Positions 1 to 6,003 of a stretch of DNA of 31,694 nt are shown here, piece by piece. Numbering within the stretch: position 1 is the first letter of the stretch; each line of letters begins with the position of its first letter. The notes beneath the pieces are model-generated. The model did not search any database and was not told the origin of the DNA. It saw only the letters and a program-made list of their open reading frames with translations. The DNA lies in the NCBI GenBank assembly GCA_013393545.1, contig JABXHG010000582.1, forward strand, positions 1-31,694, written 5' to 3'. Made by a program: the position numbers and the translations under genes. Source of the stretch: Alteromonadaceae bacterium (GTDB taxonomy: Bacteria; Pseudomonadota; Gammaproteobacteria; Pseudomonadales; Oleiphilaceae).

Positions 1-727
1 CCTCGCCCTCCTTGAACGCAAGGTCCGACAGGGGCAGCACGAGGTTCAGCCGCTTCATGCGGTTGACCGTCTTCAGCACGTCGCCCAGATGCGTCAGATC
101 CTTGTTGGCGCTGTTGGCGGTCAGCCCCTCCGCGTGGATGCGGTCATACCAGAAGTCGCGGAAATTGAGCGTATCGTCGCCGGTGATCTCGGCCAGCGGC
201 TTGTCGCCGACGACCTCGAGGAAATTGCGGATGGCCTTCCTGCGCGGATTCTTCCAGCGGCGCAGCTGATCCCCGCTCTTGCCGAGGGTCTTGTCCTTCG
301 CGAGATCCCAGTAAAGCTCGAGTGCCCGCGACACCGTGATCGGCGGCTCGGACACGGCACCCAGCACAGCGGCCGCCACAGGGGTGTCCGGCACACCTTC
401 CTTGACCGGGATCGCTTCGACGCGCTCCAGCACGTCCTCACGCGGCTGCTTCGCGACCTGTGCCGCGTGCAAATAGCGAAAGCCCCGCATCTGCGCGACC
501 GCCTGCGCGGCAGCATGCCGCCTCTCGGCCTCCTCGCTGTCCCCGGCCATGCGCGCCTCCCAGTACTCCAGCTGTTCGTTCCAGATCGCGGCAGCCTTTT
601 GCTGGGCCAGGGTCAGCGAATCCGTCCCGAGGCTCACGTAGAAAGACTTGCGCTCCTCGACGGGCTGATACCGCGCCGGCACGCGCTTGCGCAGGTGATA
701 CGTGTTGTTGCGTTTCTGAAGCTTCAT
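1..727 (-). CDS. Tyrosine-type site-specific integrase, N-terminal part (runs off left edge)
   Basis: The frame is open from ATG 727 to base 1, giving about 242 residues with no stop, so the gene continues outside the window. The start reads MKLQKRNNTYHLRKRVPARY, the N-terminal type found in many proteobacterial phage integrases (DUF6538-like, from memory). Residues about 128-242 look like a SAM-like core-binding domain with a basic patch near RRWKNPRRKAIRNFLEVVG. The catalytic domain with its Arg, His and Tyr residues would lie further left and cannot be seen. The gene points away from the tRNA-Ser 3' end 145 bases upstream, the standard arrangement for an element inserted in a tRNA gene. 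Codon choice (many GCG, GTC and CTC) differs from the flagellar genes to the right, which fits horizontal transfer. An upstream ATG at 747 opens a seven-codon frame whose TGA overlaps the start. The integrase call is fairly secure; the exact family is not. Confidence 0.8.
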   Translation of the reverse strand, partial: MKLQKRNNTYHLRKRVPARYQPVEERKSFYVSLGTDSLTLAQQKAAAIWNEQLEYWEARMAGDSEEAERRHAAAQAVAQMRGFRYLHAAQVAKQPREDVLERVEAIPVKEGVPDTPVAAAVLGAVSEPPITVSRALELYWDLAKDKTLGKSGDQLRRWKNPRRKAIRNFLEVVGDKPLAEITGDDTLNFRDFWYDRIHAEGLTANSANKDLTHLGDVLKTVNRMKRLNLVLPLSDLAFKEGE

Positions 728-872
728 CTCACGCCACTCGCCACCATGATTGTGTGGCACAATGTGTGGCGAAATGTTCAGCAAATCAAGAGAGGTGGGG
801 AGGATTTATATGCCTACAACACTTTAACATGCTGATATTGCTTAAGCAATAAAATAGTATCAGCAAAATTTA
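728..872. other. Spacer between integrase and tRNA-Ser: likely attachment and regulatory zone of the island
   Basis: No coding frame is credible here. The DNA is clearly more AT-rich than the integrase. It contains two direct copies of TGTGTGGC (751-758 and 763-770) just upstream of the integrase start and a nested inverted repeat next to the tRNA (831-864). In tRNA-targeting elements this interval usually holds the integrase promoter, arm-type integrase sites and the excisionase-binding region. That role is inferred from position only. Confidence 0.45.
831..864. repeat. Nested inverted repeat beside tRNA-Ser
   Basis: Outer arms GCTGATA (831-837) and TATCAGC (858-864) enclose a perfect 12-base palindrome, TTGCTTAAGCAA (838-849), followed by an AT-rich TAAAATAG. 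The structure starts nine bases beyond the tRNA CCA end. It could be a protein-binding site of the integrated element or a processing structure behind the tRNA. No T-run follows on either strand, so a classical terminator is unlikely. Confidence 0.6.
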
Positions 873-962
873 TGGCGGAGCGACAGGGATTCGAACCCTG
901 GAGGCGGTCTCCCGCCTACACACTTTCCAGGCGTGCGCCTTCAGCCACTCGGCCACCTCTCC
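873..962 (-). tRNA. tRNA-Ser (anticodon GGA)
   Basis: On the minus strand this 90-base gene begins GGAGAGGTGGCCGAG and ends with an encoded CCA. The D-arm, an anticodon stem CACGC/GTGTG with loop CTGGAAA (anticodon GGA), a long class II variable arm (AGGCGG/CCGCCT) and the T-arm CAGGG-TTCGAAT-CCCTG are all present. The long variable arm identifies serine. The acceptor stem pairs except at position 5-68, where A faces G, and at 7-66, which is G:T. The 3' half faces the integrase and is the probable attachment site, so the mismatch may have been introduced by the element. Confidence 0.95.
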
Positions 963-1118
963 TAAAACTGTTTCAAATCAGTAGTCTTGCCCCGATTTGA
1001 GGTCGCAAACTTTACTGGTTTTTTTGCCGGTTGGCAACCTTCGAATCGCCTTTTACCGAGATTTTTTTATTTTCCGGGCAGATCGGTTATCGAATAACCA
1101 GTCATGCCGGCGTGATGC
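963..1118. other. Intergenic DNA upstream of tRNA-Ser
   Basis: This stretch must hold the promoter of the tRNA gene, which reads leftward. I see only weak candidates, for example TTGCGA followed after 17 bases by ACTACT on the minus strand. A short inverted repeat GGTTAT-cga-ATAACC (1085-1099) lies behind the terminator of the next gene. No coding sequence is supported. Confidence 0.4.
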
Positions 1119-1140
1119 AAAAAGGCCCCGCTCAGGGGCC
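1119..1140 (-). terminator. Rho-independent terminator of the small hypothetical gene
   Basis: On the minus strand, stem GGCCCC-TGAGC-GGGGCC is followed directly by five Ts. It lies 37 bases past the stop codon of the hypothetical gene at 1178-1552, in the right orientation to end its transcript before the tRNA. Confidence 0.8.
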
Positions 1141-1177
1141 CAGAAATGTGACTATTACTCAATCAGCTCTTGAGGTG

Positions 1178-1552
1178 TCAGAAAACAACCCGGGCGGCTC
1201 TCCAGCCCGTGTTTTCAAGGCCAGTTTGCTGCATGCGCTCTCCCTGCTCCATCTCGGGCGCGGCATGCATTTCTGCTTCTGGCACTTCAAATACGTGGTA
1301 AGCCTCCGGGCCGAACGGGTCGAGAGCGGTATCGAGATACTCGAAGCTATCGGGTACCGGTTCACCGGACATCGCGACCCTGAAATGGCGCTCAACCAAA
1401 GGCGCAGTAACACTCAGCGGTTGCTGGACCCACAAAAATACGGCCTTTTGCGGCATCAGATACTCACACCGCACTACTCTGAAACCCTCACGCAGTGTCA
1501 GGGTGGTGGGCTCTTTACCGGCAGCGAGACAAAACTTGTGAATGGTTTTCAT
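1178..1552 (-). CDS. Small conserved hypothetical protein (124 aa)
   Basis: The product starts MKTIHKFCLAAGKEPTTLTL and contains AVFLWVQQPL, MSGEPVPDSFEYLDTALDPF and YHVFEV. This layout recalls small beta-rich proteins of the DUF7352 kind, seen in bacteria and phages, with a 'MKTIHKF... xLWAL... GEPVPD...' pattern; that is from memory and unverified. No signal peptide or membrane segment is visible. GGAG lies at a normal distance before the ATG, and a good terminator follows the stop. An AT-rich upstream region has a possible -10 TAGAAT near 1636-1641. It is a single-gene unit between tRNA-Ser and cheR. Because it lies on the far side of the tRNA from the integrase it is probably chromosomal, not island cargo. 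Its function is unknown. Confidence 0.7.
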   Translation of the reverse strand: MKTIHKFCLAAGKEPTTLTLREGFRVVRCEYLMPQKAVFLWVQQPLSVTAPLVERHFRVAMSGEPVPDSFEYLDTALDPFGPEAYHVFEVPEAEMHAAPEMEQGERMQQTGLENTGWRAARVVF

Positions 1553-1684
1553 GGTGCTCTCCTTCGATCATCCAACCGAACACACCACCACCATGCACTT
1601 GTTTGAAATTCGATAAAAACAGTTTATTTAGATTCTACTGTTCTCTTTTTTCGATCTTTAAGCCTTTGTAAGGACACGCCTGAC

Positions 1685-2512
1685 TTATTTTTTACGGTAG
1701 ATAATCCCGGGATGGCATTGCACCATCTCGTACAGGTCCGAGAGCCCATTCAGGGATTCAGACGCCCCGAGAATCAGGTAGCCGCCCGGGTTCAAGGAGG
1801 CATGCAGGCGCCTCAGAATATCTTTCTTCAGATCCGCAGAGAAATAGATCAGCACGTTCCGACACATGATGATGTCGAATTTGCCCAGGTTATAGCGGTC
1901 CAGCAGGTTCAGTTCCTTGAACTCCACCATGGATTTGATCTGGGGCTTGATTTGCCAGCCGCCATTGGGCGAGGCCTTAAAGAACTGTTTCTGGCGCTCC
2001 GGCGACAGCCCCCGGCCAATGGCGATCATTTCGTATTCGCCCTTGCGGGCCACGTCCAGAACACTTTTGGAAATGTCGGTGGCCACGATTTTTACATCGC
2101 GCAGCTTACCAGGCCGGTTGCGGCGAAATTCTTCAATGACCATAGCCGTGGAATACGGCTCCTGCCCGGTGGAACAGGCCGCCGACCAGATACGCAGGGG
2201 CTGAAAGGATTTGCGCTCGGCAAACTCGGGCAGCAACTTGTCCTGCAGGATGCGGAAAGGGTGGTTGTCGCGGAACCACAGGGTTTCGTTGGTGGTCATG
2301 GCGTCTATGACCACTTCCTTGAGGTTGCTGCGCCCTGGCCGCTTCATGCGGTCAAGTAACTCGCCCAACGAGTTCAGGTTGTTGTCTTCAAGAATGCGGC
2401 GCAGCCGGCTTTTTACCAGATACTGCTTGTTATCTCCCAGCAGAATGCCACAGGCATCCTGCAGGAATGTCTTGAAGGCTTCGTATTCCTGGGGCGTTAT
2501 TTCCGCTTTCAT
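1685..2512 (-). CDS. cheR: Chemotaxis protein methyltransferase CheR
   Basis: CheR transfers methyl groups from S-adenosylmethionine to glutamates on chemoreceptors, setting their signalling level during adaptation. The 275 residues match the family length. Residues 1-75 form the helical N-terminal domain. TNETLWFRD (74-82) is the CheR signature, IWSAACSTGQEPYS (108-121) is the SAM-binding motif, and FDIIMCRNVLIYF is the conserved segment late in the methyltransferase domain. No pentapeptide-binding extension or TPR region is present. It follows cheV by 39 bases on the same strand and is probably co-transcribed with it, as in the cheVR pair of pseudomonads. No obvious Shine-Dalgarno precedes the ATG, so translation may depend on coupling. 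Confidence 0.95.
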   Translation of the reverse strand: MKAEITPQEYEAFKTFLQDACGILLGDNKQYLVKSRLRRILEDNNLNSLGELLDRMKRPGRSNLKEVVIDAMTTNETLWFRDNHPFRILQDKLLPEFAERKSFQPLRIWSAACSTGQEPYSTAMVIEEFRRNRPGKLRDVKIVATDISKSVLDVARKGEYEMIAIGRGLSPERQKQFFKASPNGGWQIKPQIKSMVEFKELNLLDRYNLGKFDIIMCRNVLIYFSADLKKDILRRLHASLNPGGYLILGASESLNGLSDLYEMVQCHPGIIYRKK

Positions 2513-2551
2513 TGAATCTCTGTTTTGAGAAGTGAATCAGCAAGTCAGGCA

Positions 2552-3484
2552 TCAAGATGCCTGATCGAGAATCTCCATGACACGTTCAGCCAGTTCGTCG
2601 GCACTGAATTTCGCCATGAAGTCGTTGGCGCCTACCTTTTTCACCATCGCCTGGTTGAAGACACCACTGAGCGAGGTATGCAACATGACATACACGTCTC
2701 GCAATGCGGCATTTTCACGAATGCGGGTCACCAGTGTGTAACCGTCCATCTCCGGCATTTCTACGTCGGAGATAACCATAGACAAGTGGTCTTCAGCTTT
2801 CGAGCCAGCCGCTGTCAGCTCTTTCATGTACTCCAGGGCCTGCTTGCCGTCATTCTTGATAATGACTTCAAGGCCGATGGCCGCCAGGCAGCGCTCAATT
2901 TGCCGGCGGGCAACGCTGGAGTCGTCCACCACCAGTACCGGTAACGTGCCCTGCTCCCGCTCCGAGCCGCGAGACACCAATTCTTCAGTGACATCTTCGC
3001 CGAGGGGAGAAACTTCTGCAAGAACCTTTTCTACATCGATGATTTCAACCAGTTTATCGTCAATGCGAGTAACCGCCGTGAGATACACGTCCTTGCCGGC
3101 ACCCTTGGGTGGCGGGACAATGTCTTCCCAGTTCATGTTCATGATGCGTTCTACGCCAGACACCAGGAAGCCCTGGGTTTTGCGGTTGTATTCGGTGATG
3201 ATAACGAAGCTGGTCGCCAGGTTTTCCTGGGGAATGGGCAACAGGCCGATGGCCATGCTCAGATCAATAATCGGAATGGTTTCACCACGCACATGGGAAA
3301 CACCGCGAACCACCGCACCACTATTGGGAATGGATGACAACCTCGGGCACGGAAGCACCTCCCGCACCTTGAACACGTTGATGCCGTATATCTGCTGGCC
3401 ACGCAGGCGGAACATCAGCAATTCAAGCCGGTTCTGCCCGACCATCTGCGTTCGCTGGTTTACACTGTCCAGTACCCCTGCCAT
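2552..3484 (-). CDS. cheV: Chemotaxis coupling and response-regulator protein CheV
   Basis: CheV couples chemoreceptors to CheA through a CheW-like domain and carries a receiver domain that CheA phosphorylates, probably for adaptation. Residues about 15-165 form the CheW domain, with GQQIYGINVFKVREV and a GVSHVRGETIPIIDL strand pair. Residues about 182-308 form the receiver, with the acidic pair DD (187-188), phospho-acceptor Asp240 in VISDVEMPEMDG, a Thr in LHTSLSG and a Lys in FMAKF. The length of 310 aa is typical. AGGAG sits about ten bases before the ATG. The gene is divergent from flgA and upstream of cheR. Confidence 0.95.
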   Translation of the reverse strand: MAGVLDSVNQRTQMVGQNRLELLMFRLRGQQIYGINVFKVREVLPCPRLSSIPNSGAVVRGVSHVRGETIPIIDLSMAIGLLPIPQENLATSFVIITEYNRKTQGFLVSGVERIMNMNWEDIVPPPKGAGKDVYLTAVTRIDDKLVEIIDVEKVLAEVSPLGEDVTEELVSRGSEREQGTLPVLVVDDSSVARRQIERCLAAIGLEVIIKNDGKQALEYMKELTAAGSKAEDHLSMVISDVEMPEMDGYTLVTRIRENAALRDVYVMLHTSLSGVFNQAMVKKVGANDFMAKFSADELAERVMEILDQAS

Positions 3485-3672
3485 GTCATCTCACTCCTGG
3501 CGTGCCGAATCCGGCATTGAATTTGCAGATTGACTCGAAAACCGCTATCGGCCGGCTCAAAAGCCAAAACATTGACACCTTTAATAGCATACAGCGTTTA
3601 ACGGCGGCCCATGGCGATACCTTAAACCATTTTTCATCAAACCGCAGTCCGGTGAAAGAATAGGACAATATT
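3485..3672. promoter_or_regulatory. Divergent control region between cheV and flgA
   Basis: This 188-base region separates two divergent flagellar or chemotaxis units. It contains a sigma-54-like promoter facing flgA. It also has an isolated sigma-28-type -10 element, GCCGATAG on the minus strand (3545-3552), facing cheV. No good TAAAG box lies 11 bases upstream of that -10, so the cheV promoter is only a weak candidate. Confidence 0.45.
3511..3527 (+). promoter_or_regulatory. Sigma-54 (RpoN) type promoter for flgA
   Basis: CCGGCATTGAATTTGCA has GG and GC separated by exactly ten bases and matches the -24/-12 consensus (TGGCAC-N5-TTGCA) at the key positions. Transcription would start near 3538, leaving a leader of about 135 bases before flgA. 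In Pseudomonas aeruginosa flgA is reported as a FleQ/RpoN-dependent class II gene, which fits. A FleQ site was not identified. Confidence 0.6.
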
Positions 3673-4380
3673 GTGCTGATGCGAACCCTCTTTTTGGCTA
3701 TGACCACCCTGCTCTGCCTTAGCAGCGGCCTGGTGCATGCGGCAACCAGTGCCGAGCAGATTAAACAGGCCACCCGAAGCTTTGTTGAGCAATGGTCCCG
3801 GGCAGAGGCCGGCGATGATTTTGACGTAAGCTTCGAGGTGGGCCACATTGACAGCCGGTTATCGCTGGCCGAGTGCGAAAAACCACTGGACGCTGAGTTC
3901 GCCGGTGACCCAATGCAAACCACTCGCCCCTCGGTTCTGGTTTCCTGCAGCGGCAAGCGCCCCTGGCGCATGTACGTGTCATTGTCGATGGAAGTACACG
4001 GGCCGGCGCTGGTGGCCTCCCGGGCTCTGGCTCGGGGCGAGCGACTGACACAGGCAGTGGTGACCACAGAAGCGGTGCAGGTGAATGCCAGCCGCAAAGG
4101 CGCGCTGATGAACCCGGCAGACGTAGACGGCATGATGATGCGCCGCCCGGTATCCGCCGGCACCATGATCACTCCGGACCTGCTTGAAGCGCCGGATGCC
4201 GTCGAGCGCGGCGATCATGTTATTATCGTTGCCAAGTCCAGAACCTTTGCTATCAGCTCCCGAGGCAAGGCGTTGGCCAACGCCAGTGTTGGTGAGCAGG
4301 TGATGGTGGAAAACCTGAGCTCCGCGAGAACCATTAAGGGCACGGTTGTTGCTCCGGGGCGTGTGGAAATTCCGATGTAG
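3673..4380 (+). CDS. flgA: Flagellar basal-body P-ring assembly chaperone FlgA
   Basis: FlgA is a periplasmic chaperone for assembly of the flagellar P-ring protein FlgI. The product begins with a Sec signal peptide (MRTLFLAMTTLLCLSSG..., probable cleavage after VHA). Residues about 110-235 form the SAF/FlgA domain, with VVASRALARGERLTQAVVT, RRPVSAGTMITPDLL, GDHVIIVAKS and a C-terminal GTVVAPGRVEI. The length of 235 aa is normal. Two starts are possible: GTG 3673, six bases after AGGAC, and ATG 3679, the more usual codon but with a longer spacing; the mature protein is unaffected. It heads flgA-flgM-flgN, though flgM also has its own promoter. Confidence 0.93.
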   Translation: MLMRTLFLAMTTLLCLSSGLVHAATSAEQIKQATRSFVEQWSRAEAGDDFDVSFEVGHIDSRLSLAECEKPLDAEFAGDPMQTTRPSVLVSCSGKRPWRMYVSLSMEVHGPALVASRALARGERLTQAVVTTEAVQVNASRKGALMNPADVDGMMMRRPVSAGTMITPDLLEAPDAVERGDHVIIVAKSRTFAISSRGKALANASVGEQVMVENLSSARTIKGTVVAPGRVEIPM

Positions 4381-4422
4381 CCACGAGGGCCTCATTGGCG
4401 GCAATTTTTGTCCGCTTTTTGC

Positions 4423-4449
4423 TAAAGTCAGGCGACCGATTGCCGATAT
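4423..4449 (+). promoter_or_regulatory. Sigma-28 (FliA) promoter for flgMN
   Basis: TAAAGTCA, 11 bases, then GCCGATAT. This is nearly identical to the flagellar sigma-28 consensus TAAAGTTT-N11-GCCGATAA. It lies in the flgA-flgM gap, about 60 bases before the flgM ATG at 4510. It would let FliA drive synthesis of its own anti-sigma factor, the known feedback loop. Confidence 0.85.
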
Positions 4450-4509
4450 ACAGACATATACCAGAAACTGCCACCGCATTTTGGTGGCCCCAGGCAAGCA
4501 GGTAACCTT

Positions 4510-4833
4510 ATGTCAGTTGACTTGAATGGAATTGGCCCGGGCCAGGTCAACACCCCGAGAACAACGGCCGACAAGTCCTCGAACCAGAACGCACAGGCGG
4601 CTGGTAGCGAGCAAAACAAGGCGCAAAGCCCCGCAGCGCGCGGCGAGAACGTCAATCTCAGCAATCAGGCAAAAAACCTGAACCAGCTGGAGCAGAAACT
4701 GGGGGAGTATCCGGAAATGGATGACGACCGTATTTCCCAGATTCGCGCAGCGCTGGAAGACGGTAGCTACAAAGTAGACGCAGAGAAACTGGCCCAGAAA
4801 ATGCTTGATATGGATGAAAGCATTTTTGGGTGA
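4510..4833 (+). CDS. flgM: Anti-sigma-28 factor FlgM
   Basis: FlgM binds and inhibits sigma-28 (FliA) until the hook-basal body is finished, and is then exported through the flagellar secretion system. The 107-residue product starts MSVDLNGIGPGQ, has a low-complexity, Gln/Asn/Ala-rich and probably disordered N-terminal half, and ends with the conserved sigma-binding half (VNLSNQAKNLNQLEQKL, RISQIRAALEDGSYKVDAEKLAQKML). The sigma-28 promoter just upstream supports the call. flgN follows after seven bases. Confidence 0.93.
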   Translation: MSVDLNGIGPGQVNTPRTTADKSSNQNAQAAGSEQNKAQSPAARGENVNLSNQAKNLNQLEQKLGEYPEMDDDRISQIRAALEDGSYKVDAEKLAQKMLDMDESIFG

Positions 4834-4840
4834 GTAAATT

Positions 4841-5311
4841 ATGGCTACCATCGATGAATTGAAAAACCTCCTTTCCGAAGATGTCCGTGAGCTGGATGCG
4901 CTCGCGGACCTCCTCTCCCGGGAAAAAGACCTGCTGGGCGCCGCCGATGTGCGGGCGCTTGAAGAGGTTACTGCACAGAAGAATACCCTGCTTGAAGGTA
5001 TTCGCGGCCGGGCCAAGCAGAAGATACGGCTACTGGTGAACATGGGATACAAGCCAGACGCCGGCGCCCCTTCCCGTTTCATTCGGGCCTCCGGCGAGGA
5101 CGAGTTGTACCAGCTCTGGTCGACCGCTGACAGCAAGCTGCGGTTCTGCCAGTCGGTCAATGAGAACAACGGGCGCATTCTTGGTCACCTGCAAAAACGC
5201 CTGAGCCGGATCACCGATATTTTCCGGGGCGCCTCTTCCCAACAAAAGCTGTACGGTGCGAAGGGCCAGCAGACTGGCGTTTCCAGCAGCACGGTACTGG
5301 CCAGCGCCTGA
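4841..5311 (+). CDS. flgN: Flagellar export chaperone FlgN
   Basis: FlgN is the cytosolic chaperone for the hook-junction proteins FlgK and FlgL. The 156 residues are mostly helical with heptad-like runs (LLSEDVRELDALADLLSREKDLL, VRALEEVTAQKNTLLEGI), and the family-typical segment CQSVNENNGRILGHLQKRL lies at about 107-125. The C-terminus ends in a Ser/Gln-rich tail with LYGAKGQQTG, common in FlgN proteins. Translation is probably coupled to flgM: GGTGAG overlaps the flgM stop and the gap is seven bases. A hairpin terminator follows 31 bases after the stop. Confidence 0.9.
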   Translation: MATIDELKNLLSEDVRELDALADLLSREKDLLGAADVRALEEVTAQKNTLLEGIRGRAKQKIRLLVNMGYKPDAGAPSRFIRASGEDELYQLWSTADSKLRFCQSVNENNGRILGHLQKRLSRITDIFRGASSQQKLYGAKGQQTGVSSSTVLASA

Positions 5312-5342
5312 CCCGGCCGTTTTCCCGTTACCTCACTCCCTT

Positions 5343-5380
5343 AACAGGGCAGGTGTCTGCTAAGATTCCTGCCCTGTTTT
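5343..5380 (+). terminator. Terminator after flgMN
   Basis: AACAGGGCAGG (5343-5353) pairs perfectly with CCTGCCCTGTT (5368-5378) across a 14-base loop, followed by a short T-rich stretch (TTGTTT). It separates the flagellar genes from the cyclophilin gene, whose ATG is only 23 bases later. Confidence 0.75.
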
Positions 5381-5402
5381 GTTTAAAAGCGAGAGTTCCC
5401 CC

Positions 5403-5999
5403 ATGAAACACCTGCCCCTGCCCTTTTCCCTGATTTTTCTGTTGATGGCAACACTACTGCTGGCCGCCCCGGCCCACAGCAGCAACGACACCCTGCCAAA
5501 AGTCCGGTTTGTCACCTCTGAGGGTGCCTTCGTCCTGCAACTTCGCCCGGACGTCGCCCCCAAAACGGTCGACAATTTTTTGACCTACGTGGATAACGGC
5601 TTTTACGACGGCACCATCTTCCACCGGGTGATCCCCGGTTTCATGGCCCAGGGCGGTGGTTTCACCGAAGACATGAACCGCAAATCGACCCGCGCGCCGG
5701 TGGAAAACGAGGCCACGGAAACCCTGCCGAACCTGCGTGGCACCGTTGCCATGGCCCGTACGCAGGATCCAGATTCCGCCACCTCCCAGTTTTTTATCAA
5801 CGTGGCGGACAACGATTTTCTGAACGCCGGCGTGCGTGGCCCGGGATACACCGTATTCGGCAAGGTCACCGAGGGTATGGGCGTGGTTGATCGCATTGTT
5901 CGTACAAAAACCGGACGTGTTCGCGGCATGGCCGATGTTCCGCTTTCCACCATCACCATTGAATCTGCTCGGCGCCTTGAGCAAAGCAACGAACAATAA
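5403..5999 (+). CDS. Periplasmic peptidyl-prolyl cis-trans isomerase, cyclophilin type
   Basis: Cyclophilins catalyse cis-trans isomerisation of peptide bonds before proline. From ATG 5403 the product has 198 residues, beginning with a Sec signal peptide (MKHLPLPFSLIFLLMATLL, probable cleavage near AHS), so it should act in the periplasm like PpiA. The catalytic core is visible: FHRVIPGFMAQGGGF, RGTVAMARTQDPDSATSQFF with the catalytic Arg region and Gln, and GYTVFGKVTEGMGVVD. A TTG at 5379 in the same frame would lie inside the preceding terminator and spoil the signal peptide, so ATG is preferred. mnmC follows after four bases, suggesting co-transcription. Confidence 0.92.
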   Translation: MKHLPLPFSLIFLLMATLLLAAPAHSSNDTLPKVRFVTSEGAFVLQLRPDVAPKTVDNFLTYVDNGFYDGTIFHRVIPGFMAQGGGFTEDMNRKSTRAPVENEATETLPNLRGTVAMARTQDPDSATSQFFINVADNDFLNAGVRGPGYTVFGKVTEGMGVVDRIVRTKTGRVRGMADVPLSTITIESARRLEQSNEQ

Positions 6000-6003
6000 A
6001 ACC

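Noticed and set aside
89..835. Long open frame on the plus strand across the integrase and spacer
   Set aside because: It lies antisense to a frame that reads as a recognisable integrase. Its translation is Arg/His/Leu-rich with no domain character, as expected for a shadow frame in GC-rich DNA.
1085..1099. Short inverted repeat GGTTAT-cga-ATAACC
   Set aside because: Too short and without a T-run; it lies behind an already good terminator and has no further support.
1031..1606. 191-codon plus-strand frame over the small hypothetical gene
   Set aside because: It runs through the terminator hairpin of the minus-strand gene and has no start signal. The minus-strand frame has a Shine-Dalgarno, a terminator and a more natural composition.
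5836..6003. Longer N-terminus for MnmC
   Set aside because: The in-frame extension overlaps the cyclophilin gene. ATG 6004 gives the family N-terminus and sits four bases after the upstream stop.
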